Source of the DNA: Bifiguratus adelaidae | Lineage: Eukaryota; Mucoromycota; Endogonomycetes; Endogonales | Direction of reading: 5' to 3' | Length of the DNA: 38,360 nt | Assembly (NCBI GenBank): GCA_002261195.1 | Contig: MVBO01000143.1 | Location: forward strand, 1 to 38,360 | Shown here: piece after piece, positions 1-9,509 of the stretch | Layout: every line of letters begins with the position of its first letter | Numbering within the stretch: position 1 is the stretch's first letter | Position numbers and translations under genes: made by a program | The notes under the pieces: generated by a model | Told to the model about the DNA's origin: nothing | What the model saw: the letters and a program-made list of their open reading frames with translations, nothing else | The model's database searches: none

Positions 1-1658
1 CGGCGGAATTGTTGCGCCAGCTTGACTTTGTTCCAAAGGGCTTGACCGCCGTGATAGGAATTTTCTGGGGTTCTATCCGGGGAATAAAGATACTAATAAG
101 GTGCAATCCAACGTTAACATGCATCATTGCAACTCAGCTTCAAGAAACTTGCCTGCGCCTCGTCGATGATGAGTAACGTGTTGATATAATCACATTCTCG
201 TATGAACTCCTCCCAGGAAAGTCCGCCCATTAAGTATTCAAATTCCTCCGTGAAGATCCAATCTGGGTTCGATGTACGGAACCAAAGCGTAGAAATTCTA
301 ATAACACGAAGTTTTCCGTTATACACTGTAACCTGTTCTCGGAGAGTCTTGCGTTCCAGGAGTTGCGCAAAAGAAGTCTTTCCGCCCATCGGGGGACATC
401 GTATAAGGACGACTGTCGCTTTGCCTAAGGTATCATAAAGTTGGTCCACCTTGGCGCGACGATCAATGAAACTCTGTTCATCTTTGATCTCGATGCCTTC
501 TAGTTCATCGAATCCGTTGCTCGTGTCTTGTTCGTCTTTGATGGTCCCACCTTCGCCGCCTATATTATATCATATTAAAAATTTGGCCAGCCCAGAACCG
601 TACACTTCTTTCTTACCAAGCCTGGGTGTCCAATCGAGCAGGCGTTTAATCCTTTCTGCATATGTTATATTAGATTCTCCCTGGAGTTGCTCCGGTACAT
701 CTGTTGAAGAAAACAGAAACATCATCAGAAAATTCATCTAAGTACCATTGAAGTTTACCTTTTTCGCGGGCTTGTCGTTGGCGCTCCCACTCCTGAGATC
801 TTGAAGGAGTAAGTGTCATGACATTATCAGAGGCCTTGCCTTGCAAGATTTACATCATTTTAGCAGCCGATATGCATGCGGTACTATTTGCCTACCATGG
901 GTGAAACTTTGGGTGGTCGTGGTGCCCATGGCTGCGCAAGAGCAAGGTCAGAATCAGCTAAGGTGACGTAGGCAATTAAGCGTCTGAACTGCACACTTAC
1001 GTCCTATGCGCGCGCGGCCTTGTGGCCGTGCCTTCTTCGATAGAGACGGAGCCGGGGTGACGTGGGTGGCTAAATAGTCGCAAACATTACGTTAATGTAG
1101 TTCTCATGCATAGCCCGACTAAGTAAAGGAGTTCTCAACATACCCTCGCTTTCGGGAAGATCAGCCGAAATGTCCATCTTCCCTTCTCCATGTAGTAGTT
1201 GTTCTGAATTATCGAGTACTTGACGTACCACATAGTGAGCGACATTGCTAGATTCCCGATATAGCTCGCAACTTACATGCATCCGTACAGTCGACGATCA
1301 AGTGAATGGCTCTTTTGTTGGGCTGCTCAGTGAAATAGTCGGAAAGAAGGTCAAGCTCATCCAGCAACGAAGTCTTCCACTCGCTGTTCGCAATCCTCCT
1401 TCCACTCTTGATCTCCTGTAGAAGAGCCTTGCTTTCGCTTGGCGATATACTTGCTTTGTATACGTCTACCTTGTCGAGACGGATGTCTCTGAAAGGTACA
1501 TTACTTCGACTGCATTCCTGCTGGACAGCTACCCTGACGTTCCAAGTGTTGGCAGTTGAGGGAAGGGTGATTTTGAAGGCTTTTGTAGCATCCTTGTATG
1601 CCGTTTCACCGTTCAATAGAATAAAGTTCAGCTCCAACAGGTACTCGTCGACCTCCAC
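1..1658 (-). CDS. Crinkler (CRN)-like protein with P-loop NTPase domain, partial at left edge
   Basis: The first large exon (about 1658-1265) encodes a segment that resembles the ubiquitin-like N-terminal domain of Crinkler proteins: a FKITLPS strand, a predicted helix, and a LSDYFTEQP...AIHLIVD end. Small exons then give a Lys/Arg-rich linker, and exons below about 700 encode an NTPase with a Walker-A-like RCPPMGGKTSFAQLLE and a Walker-B LLIIDEAQ. After IDEAQ an intron with a GC donor (152-93) joins in frame to YLYSPDRTPE, and the frame stays open to base 1. What I can see looks unbroken. Crinkler-RHS-type proteins of fungi and oomycetes usually add a C-terminal nuclease- or kinase-like effector domain, which here would lie left of the window. 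No ATG is visible at the head of the first exon (the frame begins near a GTG), so a short upstream exon probably supplies the start. The family call is from motif order and memory of the family. The effector or host-interaction role is family knowledge, not shown here. Confidence 0.72.
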
Positions 1659-2572
1659 TAGGAGTCGAAGTGGAGGGAGAAGCGCAGCAGTGTTCCAAAA
1701 CTGGCTTCCAAATATGGAAATACCATTTTAGGACACGCTGTGTCGGATTCATTCACGCGTATAAAGTGTGACCTGGACACAATGACTTGGTCAAAAGGAC
1801 TTAGCGTATCCAATTCGCCGTTTGGTATATAGCGGGATTAAGAGACTGTGTATACTTTCACAGAGTTAGCGTTGTCATCATGATCTAGTTTGTTTAACTC
1901 TACTGTGGCTTCGCTTAGTCTTCATCATCTCCCGTAATCTATCTAGCTTTGCAAGGCTTTACAAGCAAGAAACTCTCTCAGATTCAAATACTCCCGTGGA
2001 CTGCTAAACTAAGCTGCCATGTCTATATCTAGATTCAGTCCTGCTGGAGACTGTTATGCATGTCAACGTGGCCCTGAACCTCTCTTTGATACATTCACAA
2101 TGCCGCAGCACATCACCACGATTTAAAGAATGGGATCATTAACTGACAATATCAGTCGAGTCCAGTAGGAGCCTTCACGATACAGCTGATTATACTTTAC
2201 ATCTGGCCGAAACAGTTGCTAGTTTGCTCCTCTAATTATACTTATCATCATCGGTTGGACGTCATTCGGCTAGAATCTTGTTGCACTATCCAGAAGCTGT
2301 GGAAATATCGAGCTACGGTCTCTGCTCCTTTTGAACTAAACTTAATTCAGTTTGATCCTTTACCGTAATGATCGAGACCCTCCTCAAGTTTTAAGACGTT
2401 CAAGTCTCCGTGCACGTCCATCGCGATCTGATGATTTCCATCTTTCAATTTCAACTTGGGCACCAACGACTCTATCAAAGCTGCATGCTATTCCATCAGA
2501 TATCCGAACGTATACATTCTGAAGTTAACGCGATAAAAGAAGAAAATAGATGTACCAGTTCTCACATCCAGA
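1659..2572. other. Intergenic region, no recognised gene
   Basis: About 0.9 kb of AT-rich sequence between the head of the Crinkler-like gene and the tail of the short-chain dehydrogenase. It should contain the promoter, and probably the missing first exon, of the Crinkler-like gene. I see no tRNA, no long repeat and no open frame with recognisable protein character. A 65-codon plus-strand frame at 2410-2607 has no visible domain and overlaps the dehydrogenase end. Confidence 0.5.
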
Positions 2573-3457
2573 TCAATAGGGAAGCTGTTCGCCTTTGTAG
2601 TCCATGAACTTGCCACTGTCCTTAATCGTAAAGTTGTCCATGACTCTGAGCATGCCTTTCACTGATTCTTGAGTGGTGATCTCAGCTGACATTGTCGAGG
2701 TCAGATCAGTCTTAACGAGACCGGGATGAATGGGGAGAACAACGATGCCATTTGGTTCATAGTAGTAAGTGAAGACCGTGTTCACTAAAGAGGCGACAGT
2801 TAGTACCATCTATGAGGAAAGCATCAAACTACTTACGCATATTGACAGCAGCTTTGCTGACCAGGTAGCTAGCTCCGAGAAAGTTTTGCTTCATACCTGC
2901 AACGATTGCATTGGATCCGACATTTGAGGAGATGGTGACCAAAAGGCGGCGTTGCCGCTTCTCCAGCAGAGGCATGAAGGTACGGGACACCTGCAGTACG
3001 CTAACGTAGTTAGCTTCGAAGGTATTTGTAAACGCTGAAGCTTAACTAGAATGGTATGTCAGCTTTGGTATGGGCGTGTCGTCACTGCACACTCACTCTG
3101 TCTCGAGATTGAGACCAAAAGCCAAGACGGTTCCAGCACTAGATGATGTGAGGCTCATCAGCAATCCATTACAATGGTTGCTCATTTGACTTACTTGTTC
3201 ACGATAACGTCCAATCCCTTGGGAGCAATCTTGTTCACTTCGACGTAGGCCTGCTTGATGCTATTGATATCGAGAACATCCAATTGCACAATATACAGGT
3301 TGTCCGACTTGACTCCTTGTAGCTTGGTCGCAGTTGAAGGATTACGAGCTCCAGCAATCACCTTGTTACCCCACGCAAGTAGTTCCTTGACAAATTCCAA
3401 CCCAATTCCACGAGAGGCGCCAGTGATAAAGTAGGTCTCGGATGCGTTGCTGCCCAT
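2573..3457 (-). CDS. Short-chain dehydrogenase/reductase (C-factor-like SDR)
   Basis: NAD(P)(H)-dependent oxidoreductase of the classical SDR fold, substrate unknown. The N-terminus carries the cofactor motif TGASRGIG in YFITGASRGIGLEF, then the NAG motif (NNAGTV, spliced across exons), a serine-rich VTISSN strand, the catalytic pair YLVSK (YxxxK), and HPGLVKTD after it. Four coding exons are implied: the first ends at 3195 with a GTAAGT donor, and the last begins just before NTVFTYYYEPNG. Length is about 245 residues, normal for the family. The reading frame is open further upstream to 3610, but I place the start at 3457 because the Rossmann motif follows within 15 residues and a TATA-like TTTATAA (minus strand, 3528-3534) sits about 70 nt before it. 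It lies on the same strand as the monooxygenase and acyltransferase to its right, which suggests but does not prove a shared pathway. The overall pattern resembles fungal proteins annotated as C-factor-like. Confidence 0.85.
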
Positions 3458-4155
3458 TGTTCTTGATTTCCTTGCTGTTATTGTAGAGAAGAATTTGTTG
3501 AGAGAAAGACAGTGTCTCTGACGTTGCTTATAAACCTTTGCTTTAATCATCTTGCACTGAATTGATTTGCGCGAAATCGTCCAAATTTGGACGAATTTGC
3601 TTCTGCGCAAATCCCAACGCTAATCTGCAAGACAAACGCAATGCGCGCATTCATGACTAATATATTCATGGAGTATGGGCTTACTAGGATAATTGTCGCT
3701 GGCGTATGCCAAGAATATGCGCATATGGGCCATGACTGACGAAATCGCGCAGATCCACCACCGACATACGTTTGCTTGTTTCGGACAATGACTCTTCTTC
3801 AGTGCATACATTCGGGCTTTCTGAGCCCTAGTTTACGTACTGCTCTTTCATTTGTCAAGTAGCCTCATCTGGGCCCTTTGATCGACTGGTCCATGCGATT
3901 GGAAATTGCGAATATAACGGAGCAGATTTTACCAGTAACCATTGCGGTCAGCATCCACGAGTTCGACTACGGTGCCATCAAATTGTTACGAGAAGGTCAG
4001 GTGAGCTGATAGCAAGGGACAAAGAAAATCAAGCCAGGAAATCGATTGATGTACATGTGTATTGGTATCTTATTTCGCATAACGCACGAATCTAATACAG
4101 GAGTTCAACAGTATCAATTGTATTACAGATTTGCAATTTATGGTGCCATAAAGTT
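3458..4155. promoter_or_regulatory. Promoter region of the SDR gene plus 3' region of the monooxygenase
   Basis: About 700 bp without a supported gene. The part nearest the SDR contains a TATA-like element (minus strand, 3528-3534). The remainder should hold the upstream control region of the SDR and the polyadenylation region of the monooxygenase gene. Short open frames at 3620-3811 have no protein character that I recognise. Confidence 0.45.
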
Positions 4156-5748
4156 CTAACATCTAAGGTTTCTTGCCGCGCAAGTGACCTGCGCAAACGC
4201 CGTCGTAAATACTTGTAATGCATCCGATGGAAGATCAGGAGAATGCCACGCTATGTAGCCATCAGGACGAATGAGGGAAGCACCAGTAGGTCCGACACCG
4301 AACGCGTGTTGAAATTCCTTGTTGTTGGAAAACTTTACGTTCGCTCCGACAAGAATGCACTCGAGATGGATGCCTGTATCTTGTTGCGCCTTGCTTGCAA
4401 TGAGTTTCCATTGTTGATCCAGTGTGAGAAGCACCCATCCTTTTGGAAAAAGATCTAGGGTCGAGATGCGCTTGTCACCTTGAGTGACCCACAAGTGTTG
4501 CGCACGGGTACCGGGTTGGCCTGCCCATTCATCAGGCTTCGCGGCTGGCGGAAGATCTGTTTCGGCGCCAATGATGGAGGCAGAGCGATAAAGTTGGCCA
4601 AGTTCCATGGCCTCTGCGTCCAATATTGTCTCTCCATCGGCCACTCCGTTCGATTGTGCAGCGTAGTCAGGGCGAGCAAAGGTCTGTTGATGTCTAAGCC
4701 AGCCAATGGGTTGTCTCTCGGCGTTGTAGGTATCAAGAAGTGTCGGTGATGATTTACCAGAGAGGACGGCTTCCAGTTTCCATGCGAGGTTGTAAGTATC
4801 ATCAATGCCAGTGTTTGCTCCGTATCCACCGCGCGTAGGAGGCAAGGTGTGGGCCGCGTCACCAGCTAGAAACACCCTACCAGATGAGTATTGGTTCGCA
4901 ATGAGACCGGTTAGTTCCCATCGACCCGTAGTGATAATGTCGATATCCAGATCCGTCCTTCCGATTGCCTTATACACAGCTTCTCTCAACGTCTTGTCGT
5001 CCCGCTCGATGTCGTCAGTAAACATCAAAACCCAACGTCCGTCTTGATATGTGGTAAGGAAAGCCTTCAAGTCCGGTTGCTCGATTTCGAATTGGGATAT
5101 GCCTGATTGGAGGTATTCATCCAACAGTGCCCGGAATAGTACGCTTCTTATCGTTCGAATGTGACCGCGACCTTTTCGAGTAATGCCCAATGCTTCGCGG
5201 ATGGGGCTACGTGCTCCGTCAGCAGCAATCATATATTGAGCGTGTATCTTGTATTCTTTGCCTCCGTCTCGCTCGCGCACGAGAGCTGTGACTCCGTTGG
5301 CGTCTTGTTCAAAACAAACGAATTCCGTGCCTTGCCGCAGATCAGCACCAAGCTCTATTGCCTTGCTACGTAGAAGAGGTTCCAAGCGATCTTGAGCAAT
5401 AGCAGCCCCAGGGTATGGCGAGTATTCGATCTTTGCATCTTCATTCTTGACATGCGCCTGGTTAGGCGTCCAATGGGTTTCTTCCATCCATTTTCCGGCG
5501 AGGCTTTCGACTTGGGTTCGACGTAGCCTGTAGCTTGGATTAATTTGTGGAATGCTATCAACGAGACCGACGGCTCTAAAGAATTCCATTGTACGTGGTG
5601 TGTAGCCAATAGCACGAGGATGGGCCGAGCTTCCGACGTGCTTTTCCACGACAATAGTAGAAATTCCTCGCCACGAGAGAAACAGGGCAGACGATAAGCC
5701 CACTAGGCTTCCTCCGACAATCAATACAGGCGTTGATTCGGTTTGCAT
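4156..5748 (-). CDS. FAD-dependent aromatic monooxygenase (phenol hydroxylase / RdmE-like family)
   Basis: Single-exon 530-residue flavoprotein hydroxylase. Residues 8-36 form the FAD-binding Rossmann unit with VGGSLVGLSSALFL, where the middle glycine of GxGxxG is Ser, a variant I recall in this group. The DG motif is AADGARSPIREALG, and the GD motif is VFLAGDAAHTLPPTRGGYG followed by NTGIDDTYNLAWKL. The last ~150 residues look like the thioredoxin-like C-terminal domain of phenol-hydroxylase-type enzymes (PTGASLIRPDGYIAW). Such enzymes use NAD(P)H and O2 to hydroxylate aromatic or polyketide-like substrates. The substrate here cannot be told. Length and motifs are complete. The lack of introns, when every other complete gene of similar size in the window except the bZIP gene has several, is compatible with horizontal acquisition but does not show it. 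It lies upstream of the SDR and downstream of the acyltransferase on the same strand. Confidence 0.92.
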   Translation of the reverse strand: MQTESTPVLIVGGSLVGLSSALFLSWRGISTIVVEKHVGSSAHPRAIGYTPRTMEFFRAVGLVDSIPQINPSYRLRRTQVESLAGKWMEETHWTPNQAHVKNEDAKIEYSPYPGAAIAQDRLEPLLRSKAIELGADLRQGTEFVCFEQDANGVTALVRERDGGKEYKIHAQYMIAADGARSPIREALGITRKGRGHIRTIRSVLFRALLDEYLQSGISQFEIEQPDLKAFLTTYQDGRWVLMFTDDIERDDKTLREAVYKAIGRTDLDIDIITTGRWELTGLIANQYSSGRVFLAGDAAHTLPPTRGGYGANTGIDDTYNLAWKLEAVLSGKSSPTLLDTYNAERQPIGWLRHQQTFARPDYAAQSNGVADGETILDAEAMELGQLYRSASIIGAETDLPPAAKPDEWAGQPGTRAQHLWVTQGDKRISTLDLFPKGWVLLTLDQQWKLIASKAQQDTGIHLECILVGANVKFSNNKEFQHAFGVGPTGASLIRPDGYIAWHSPDLPSDALQVFTTAFAQVTCAARNLRC

Positions 5749-5788
5749 GATGAGAATGACTTACTCCCTGTCGAGAACAATGGCGTTT

Positions 5789-6079
5789 TTATGACTGAGT
5801 TAATTCCGCACCCGGTCCAGATTTGGCAAGGGCGCGGAAGAAGGTTTTTAAATCCAGAAGGTCTGGTGCCGTGATGGCTAGTGTGATGAATGCACGAGAT
5901 CTCGAGACCCAGTGCATGTTGAGGTGATACATGCGAGGTAGAATACCGGAATGAAGCAAAGGAATAAGTAGTCCTTGTGGAGAGGTATTCACTTCACTAT
6001 ACGGATAACGGCCTTGATCTGTTTGAAAATATGTCTCAGGTTTTGGTAATGAATGGTATGGTGCCTGCTCCTGTTTCAT
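5789..6079 (-). CDS. Unassigned short ORF, protein-like composition
   Basis: A 96-codon frame starting MKQEQAPYHSLPKPETYF and ending SGPGAELTQS, between the monooxygenase and the acyltransferase and on the same strand. I do not recognise it. Its composition (GLLIPLLHSGILPRMYHLNM, then an Ala/Ile/Leu-rich segment) looks more like real protein than the usual antisense shadow, and nothing overlaps it on the other strand. The frame is open upstream of the ATG into LYHTLRHMKQ, with a possible AG acceptor near 6117, so it could be the last exon of a longer gene whose earlier exons I cannot find. It may equally be a gene remnant or chance. Confidence 0.3.
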   Translation of the reverse strand: MKQEQAPYHSLPKPETYFQTDQGRYPYSEVNTSPQGLLIPLLHSGILPRMYHLNMHWVSRSRAFITLAITAPDLLDLKTFFRALAKSGPGAELTQS

Positions 6080-6385
6080 GTGTCTCAAGGTGTGATACAA
6101 CCTCCCGAGAAGACTTGAAGATCGTGAGTAGACAAATGTGAGCGTTATTATGTTGCAATGTCAGCAGAGAACAATGACCCTCAACGGTGGTATAAAATAG
6201 TGCAATCTTGAAATACGTGGACGTTTGATGATGAACAAAGTGTATATTCGGGGCAAGATTAGCTTTACTATACGAAGTTGTTATGAACCATGCATAGTGG
6301 AAGGTCAATGGATGTACGGGTATCAACCTCTGGTCAGTATGCCAAGCTGACTAGACAGGGTATTATCCACTTGAATCGCATCCAT
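6080..6385. other. Intergenic region between unassigned ORF and acyltransferase
   Basis: About 300 bp, AT-rich. It contains a plus-strand TATA-like TATAAAATAG at about 6191-6200, with no recognisable plus-strand gene downstream. No supported gene or repeat seen. Confidence 0.35.
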
Positions 6386-8027
6386 CTACTGATCGCAATA
6401 CTTTCGCAGGAGTGGATCCTTTATTAACCTCTGCATGACTTCGGTTGCAAGGTGCATGGAAATGCTGACGGTCTCCTGGTACCAAGGCTTGAGTTGGACA
6501 TTGTCTGCTACAGCAGGATGAATGTCTGAATCATCGCGCTCGACGCCTGCTTCCATAATCTGCACACAACCGTCTACATTTGGCATCACAGCTTCAACGT
6601 AACGCGGAGGTACCTTTCCGCCAAAGTCTATGCCATAAACATGTAGTCGAAGCCACGACGTAATAATGGTGTTATGACTCCCGAGAAAGGCATTCCAGTG
6701 ACGATGCGGGTCAGCTTGAAAAGCAAGATCATGTAAAAGGGCTGGTAACGTGGAGGCATTGAACTGAGCGAGAGATGAGCGCACGCACACTGCCTTCTTC
6801 TCTAAAGAATCAAAGCATGCCTCCCTGCCTGATAATGACACCTTTGCATTTGTGATGGGTGAGCCAAGGAATGTTTCTGGCAGCGAAAGATGCTTTCGGA
6901 AGCCAAATGTGACGTCTAAATGTACCTCCTCCTCGTCATTCTCTAAACCGCGAGCACGGCTAATCAGGCCCCATATATGAGCCAATAAGGCATCAAGATG
7001 ACTGACGTGAGTTGGAGAGGAAGCTGAGGATGTTTCCTCCCACATGCGTGAGATTTCTTCCTGGGCTGAAACTGATCAGAAAGTGCGATACTGGAAGAGA
7101 CAGATCCCACTGAGACCATGGGATAGGTGTTCCCATCGGTTCGATGATTGGATCTTCGAGAAGAGGCGAGATCTGTGTTTCATGAAAAAAACCGTCAGGA
7201 CAGCCTTCAGCCGAAGCCCACCAATCGTAGCGATGAAGGCGCAAACTCCGGGAAATGTTTAGCAGAGCAGCGTCTGCCTTGGGGGCATCGATATCACCCG
7301 CGGAAGCCTGGTCGAGGAGACTGGGCTTAAATACTGGTGACAGTGAAGGGAGACTATAATATGCAAGCATTGCGCGGTTGACGGAAGCCCAGTCCCGCAC
7401 AAAGTTAATCATTGCTTGCGCATCGGCAAGTACATGAGCGAATTTGAGGGCAATGGCGATTCCCCCGCAATCAAACGTGGTCAGTTGAACAATCATACCG
7501 GGAAGACCGATATAATCCTTTAAGTTGTGTAGCGCCAGTCGTGAAGTTTTCGGCAATAATTGCAGTGCCGATATTTGTTCTGCATCAAAGCAAGCTGATC
7601 CAGCTACACGTTCTGTCGCGCTTGGGACAACAGCCGATATTGTGCAAGGATAATGCGCGATGACAACCTCGACGCCTGGATCCGTCATGGTACCGTAAAT
7701 CAAATCAATACGGTGGAAACGTTGAGTGTGATCGCCTTTGGAGTCGTAATGGGCCTACTGAAGCTGACCAGCCCACTGAGGATAGGCGTCTAGCGTTTTA
7801 CGCAAAGAGCGAACAAGTTGATCCGTAGCAAGCCCTGCTTCTCCCTGTTCATGCACCGGTCGATCATATAACCATGATGCTGCAGTAGGCGCAAAGCTAA
7901 CGACAGTAGCATCGAGGATAGATAGGTGAGCCAGTTGAGGAGAGTGATGGTCAAGCGATTTTTCCGGAAGCACCCGTGCTTGAGATATGATGCGCAAGTC
8001 ACCGACTTCGAAGGGCGATCTCGGCAT
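6386..8027 (-). pseudogene. BAHD-type acyltransferase (Pfam Transferase family), interrupted
   Basis: Acyl-CoA-dependent acyltransferase of the PF02458 type, made of two chloramphenicol-acetyltransferase-like halves. The first half begins MPRSPFEVGDLRI with LSILDATVVSFAPTAA and continues to the catalytic HVLADA (HxxxD). The second half has TFGFR, FLGSPITNA and the structural DFGGK (DFGWG position), and ends LLRKYCDQ. The coding frame is interrupted twice. An in-frame TAG at 7757-7755 stands where relatives usually have Trp, between AYPQWAGQLQ and AHYDSKGDHTQRF. Near 7060 a one-base shift separates SHFLISFSP from EEISRMWEETSS. Splicing does not explain either: removing a GTAGGC..CAG segment at the TAG would delete conserved residues and break the frame. 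The rest of the protein is well preserved, so the lesions are recent, or they are assembly or base-calling errors. A TATA box (TATAAATA, minus strand, 8176-8183) lies about 150 nt upstream. A role in O-acylating a small molecule made with the neighbouring oxidoreductases is inference. Confidence 0.82.
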
Positions 8028-9509
8028 TTCGACAATATAAAGCCTCGAGCGTTACACTCCCTCCAAGCATCGCGCTGTTTTACCCGTATGGCTGCTGCGC
8101 CACCTTCCGTCTCTTTGAAGGGTGCGATACCATATATGGAAAGCACATTGCCCTGGAAAGGTCACGGCCTCGCGCTATTTATATTGCTTAATCTCTATCT
8201 ACATGCTGGTTTTGGAGTCGACTATACTCATCCTTGGTCGGCCTAGAGTTGTACAATGGTCCGCGCTTTGGACATAGCTCATACGCGAGATTCGAATCGC
8301 TGGAAAGGGTCCGAATATTCAAAATTATGCGGATCAAGTCACTTTTTTGCTTACTTGACAACTACCCAATGATCAGAACCGACATCAAATTGGAAGATTG
8401 GACCTAGATTTTCACCCTAATCTTGAAAACATTGGAGTGGAGCGTTCTTCAAAAGATGCACTTTGCCTGCATTGAGATGAATATATATCCATTGGGTGCT
8501 TGAGGTCCTTTTAATCACCTAGAATTGGGCGCGCAAATGGTCGAGGCAAGGGTTTCTGTCCTTTGCATGTGTACCTGGTGTGAAGAGACTCCAGATACCG
8601 TATGACACAGCAACAGCCGCGACATTCACTAAGGGCCGCGTCTTCATGTGAAATATCCAGAAGAGCAGGTAAAGATACCTTGTCAGCACGATCAGAAAGA
8701 GATCAGAGAAATTTCATTCGCTAGATCAACTCAAATCAGTATTATCTGAAGTTGTTGGCAGCTAGCAATATTTAAGTAGCCTGCCAAACCCCAGATCAGA
8801 CAGGGTTTACAAATCCCAAGCTTTAACTAAACCCACTCAGATTTGGCAATCCTTATTGCCATGTTTGGTCGATATGTCGCGTTCTCACATATTAGGCTAA
8901 TTGCCGCGGTGATCCTACTAAATCCATGAGCCCTATTTTATGTAGCAGCTAGAGCTGGCGGCACCCGCTTTGGCGATGTTACTAGACGGAAAGAACAGTG
9001 ACTTTCTGCCGTCGAAGGCTTTGCTACAACTTTTAATCCATAACTTTGTCGCGTACATGCTGCCACCATGCACCGTTCCCTCACGCCCGCGGAATTCTAA
9101 TGTTGTGAGGACAAAGGGGCCAGGGTAGAAAGGCTAGTTTGAAGGTCATTACATTGATGGGACCATCTGCTACCATTGACAATGATGAGACTATGGTAAT
9201 GTTACCGCCAAAAGCTCGCGTTCTGCCAAATCCGTTTTCAGCCCATACTTGGAAATCGAAGCCACAGGACGTTCGATACGGCCTTCAGGCTTGGCATCGA
9301 GTCAAGAAGTGGATGTATGGTGACCGGCGAGATATCTCTCTAGCCTGTGAGTTTTGGATGTCTCATCGGGAATCTGCCATCTGGACATAACCTCGACCTT
9401 GCTGATAGTCTATCTTCCTAGTCACTCATGTGGCGTGTCCGATGAAAGAGATCTGATATTAGAAGACGTGATAGGTGTAGGGGGTATACAAGTGTACAGT
9501 GTACAATAT
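8028..9509. other. Long intergenic region, no recognised gene
   Basis: Nearly 1.5 kb between the acyltransferase promoter and the end of the DYRK kinase gene. The left end holds the acyltransferase promoter. A plus-strand open frame at 9139-9390 (first in-frame codon TTG) has no domain or homology that I recognise, and I do not call it. No tRNA, terminal repeats or simple-sequence array seen. The region marks the border between the accessory left part and the core-gene part of the window. Confidence 0.45.
8176..8183 (-). promoter_or_regulatory. TATA box upstream of acyltransferase
   Basis: TATAAATA read on the minus strand, about 150 nt before the acyltransferase ATG and in the correct orientation. 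Called from the consensus only. Confidence 0.4.

Noticed and set aside
3191-3610. Longer SDR start at 3610
   Set aside because: The extension is unlike SDR N-termini and crosses a TATA-like element; the ATG at 3457 gives a normal protein.
7675-7758. Intron explanation for the TAG in the acyltransferase (GTAGGC donor, CAG acceptor)
   Set aside because: It would remove the conserved DHTQRF segment and leave the downstream exon out of frame.
8285-8300. GATTCGAATC resembling a tRNA B box
   Set aside because: No matching A box, acceptor stem or anticodon arm can be folded around it.
9139-9390. Plus-strand ORF of 83 codons
   Set aside because: The frame begins with TTG, there is no recognisable domain, and no splice partners are visible.
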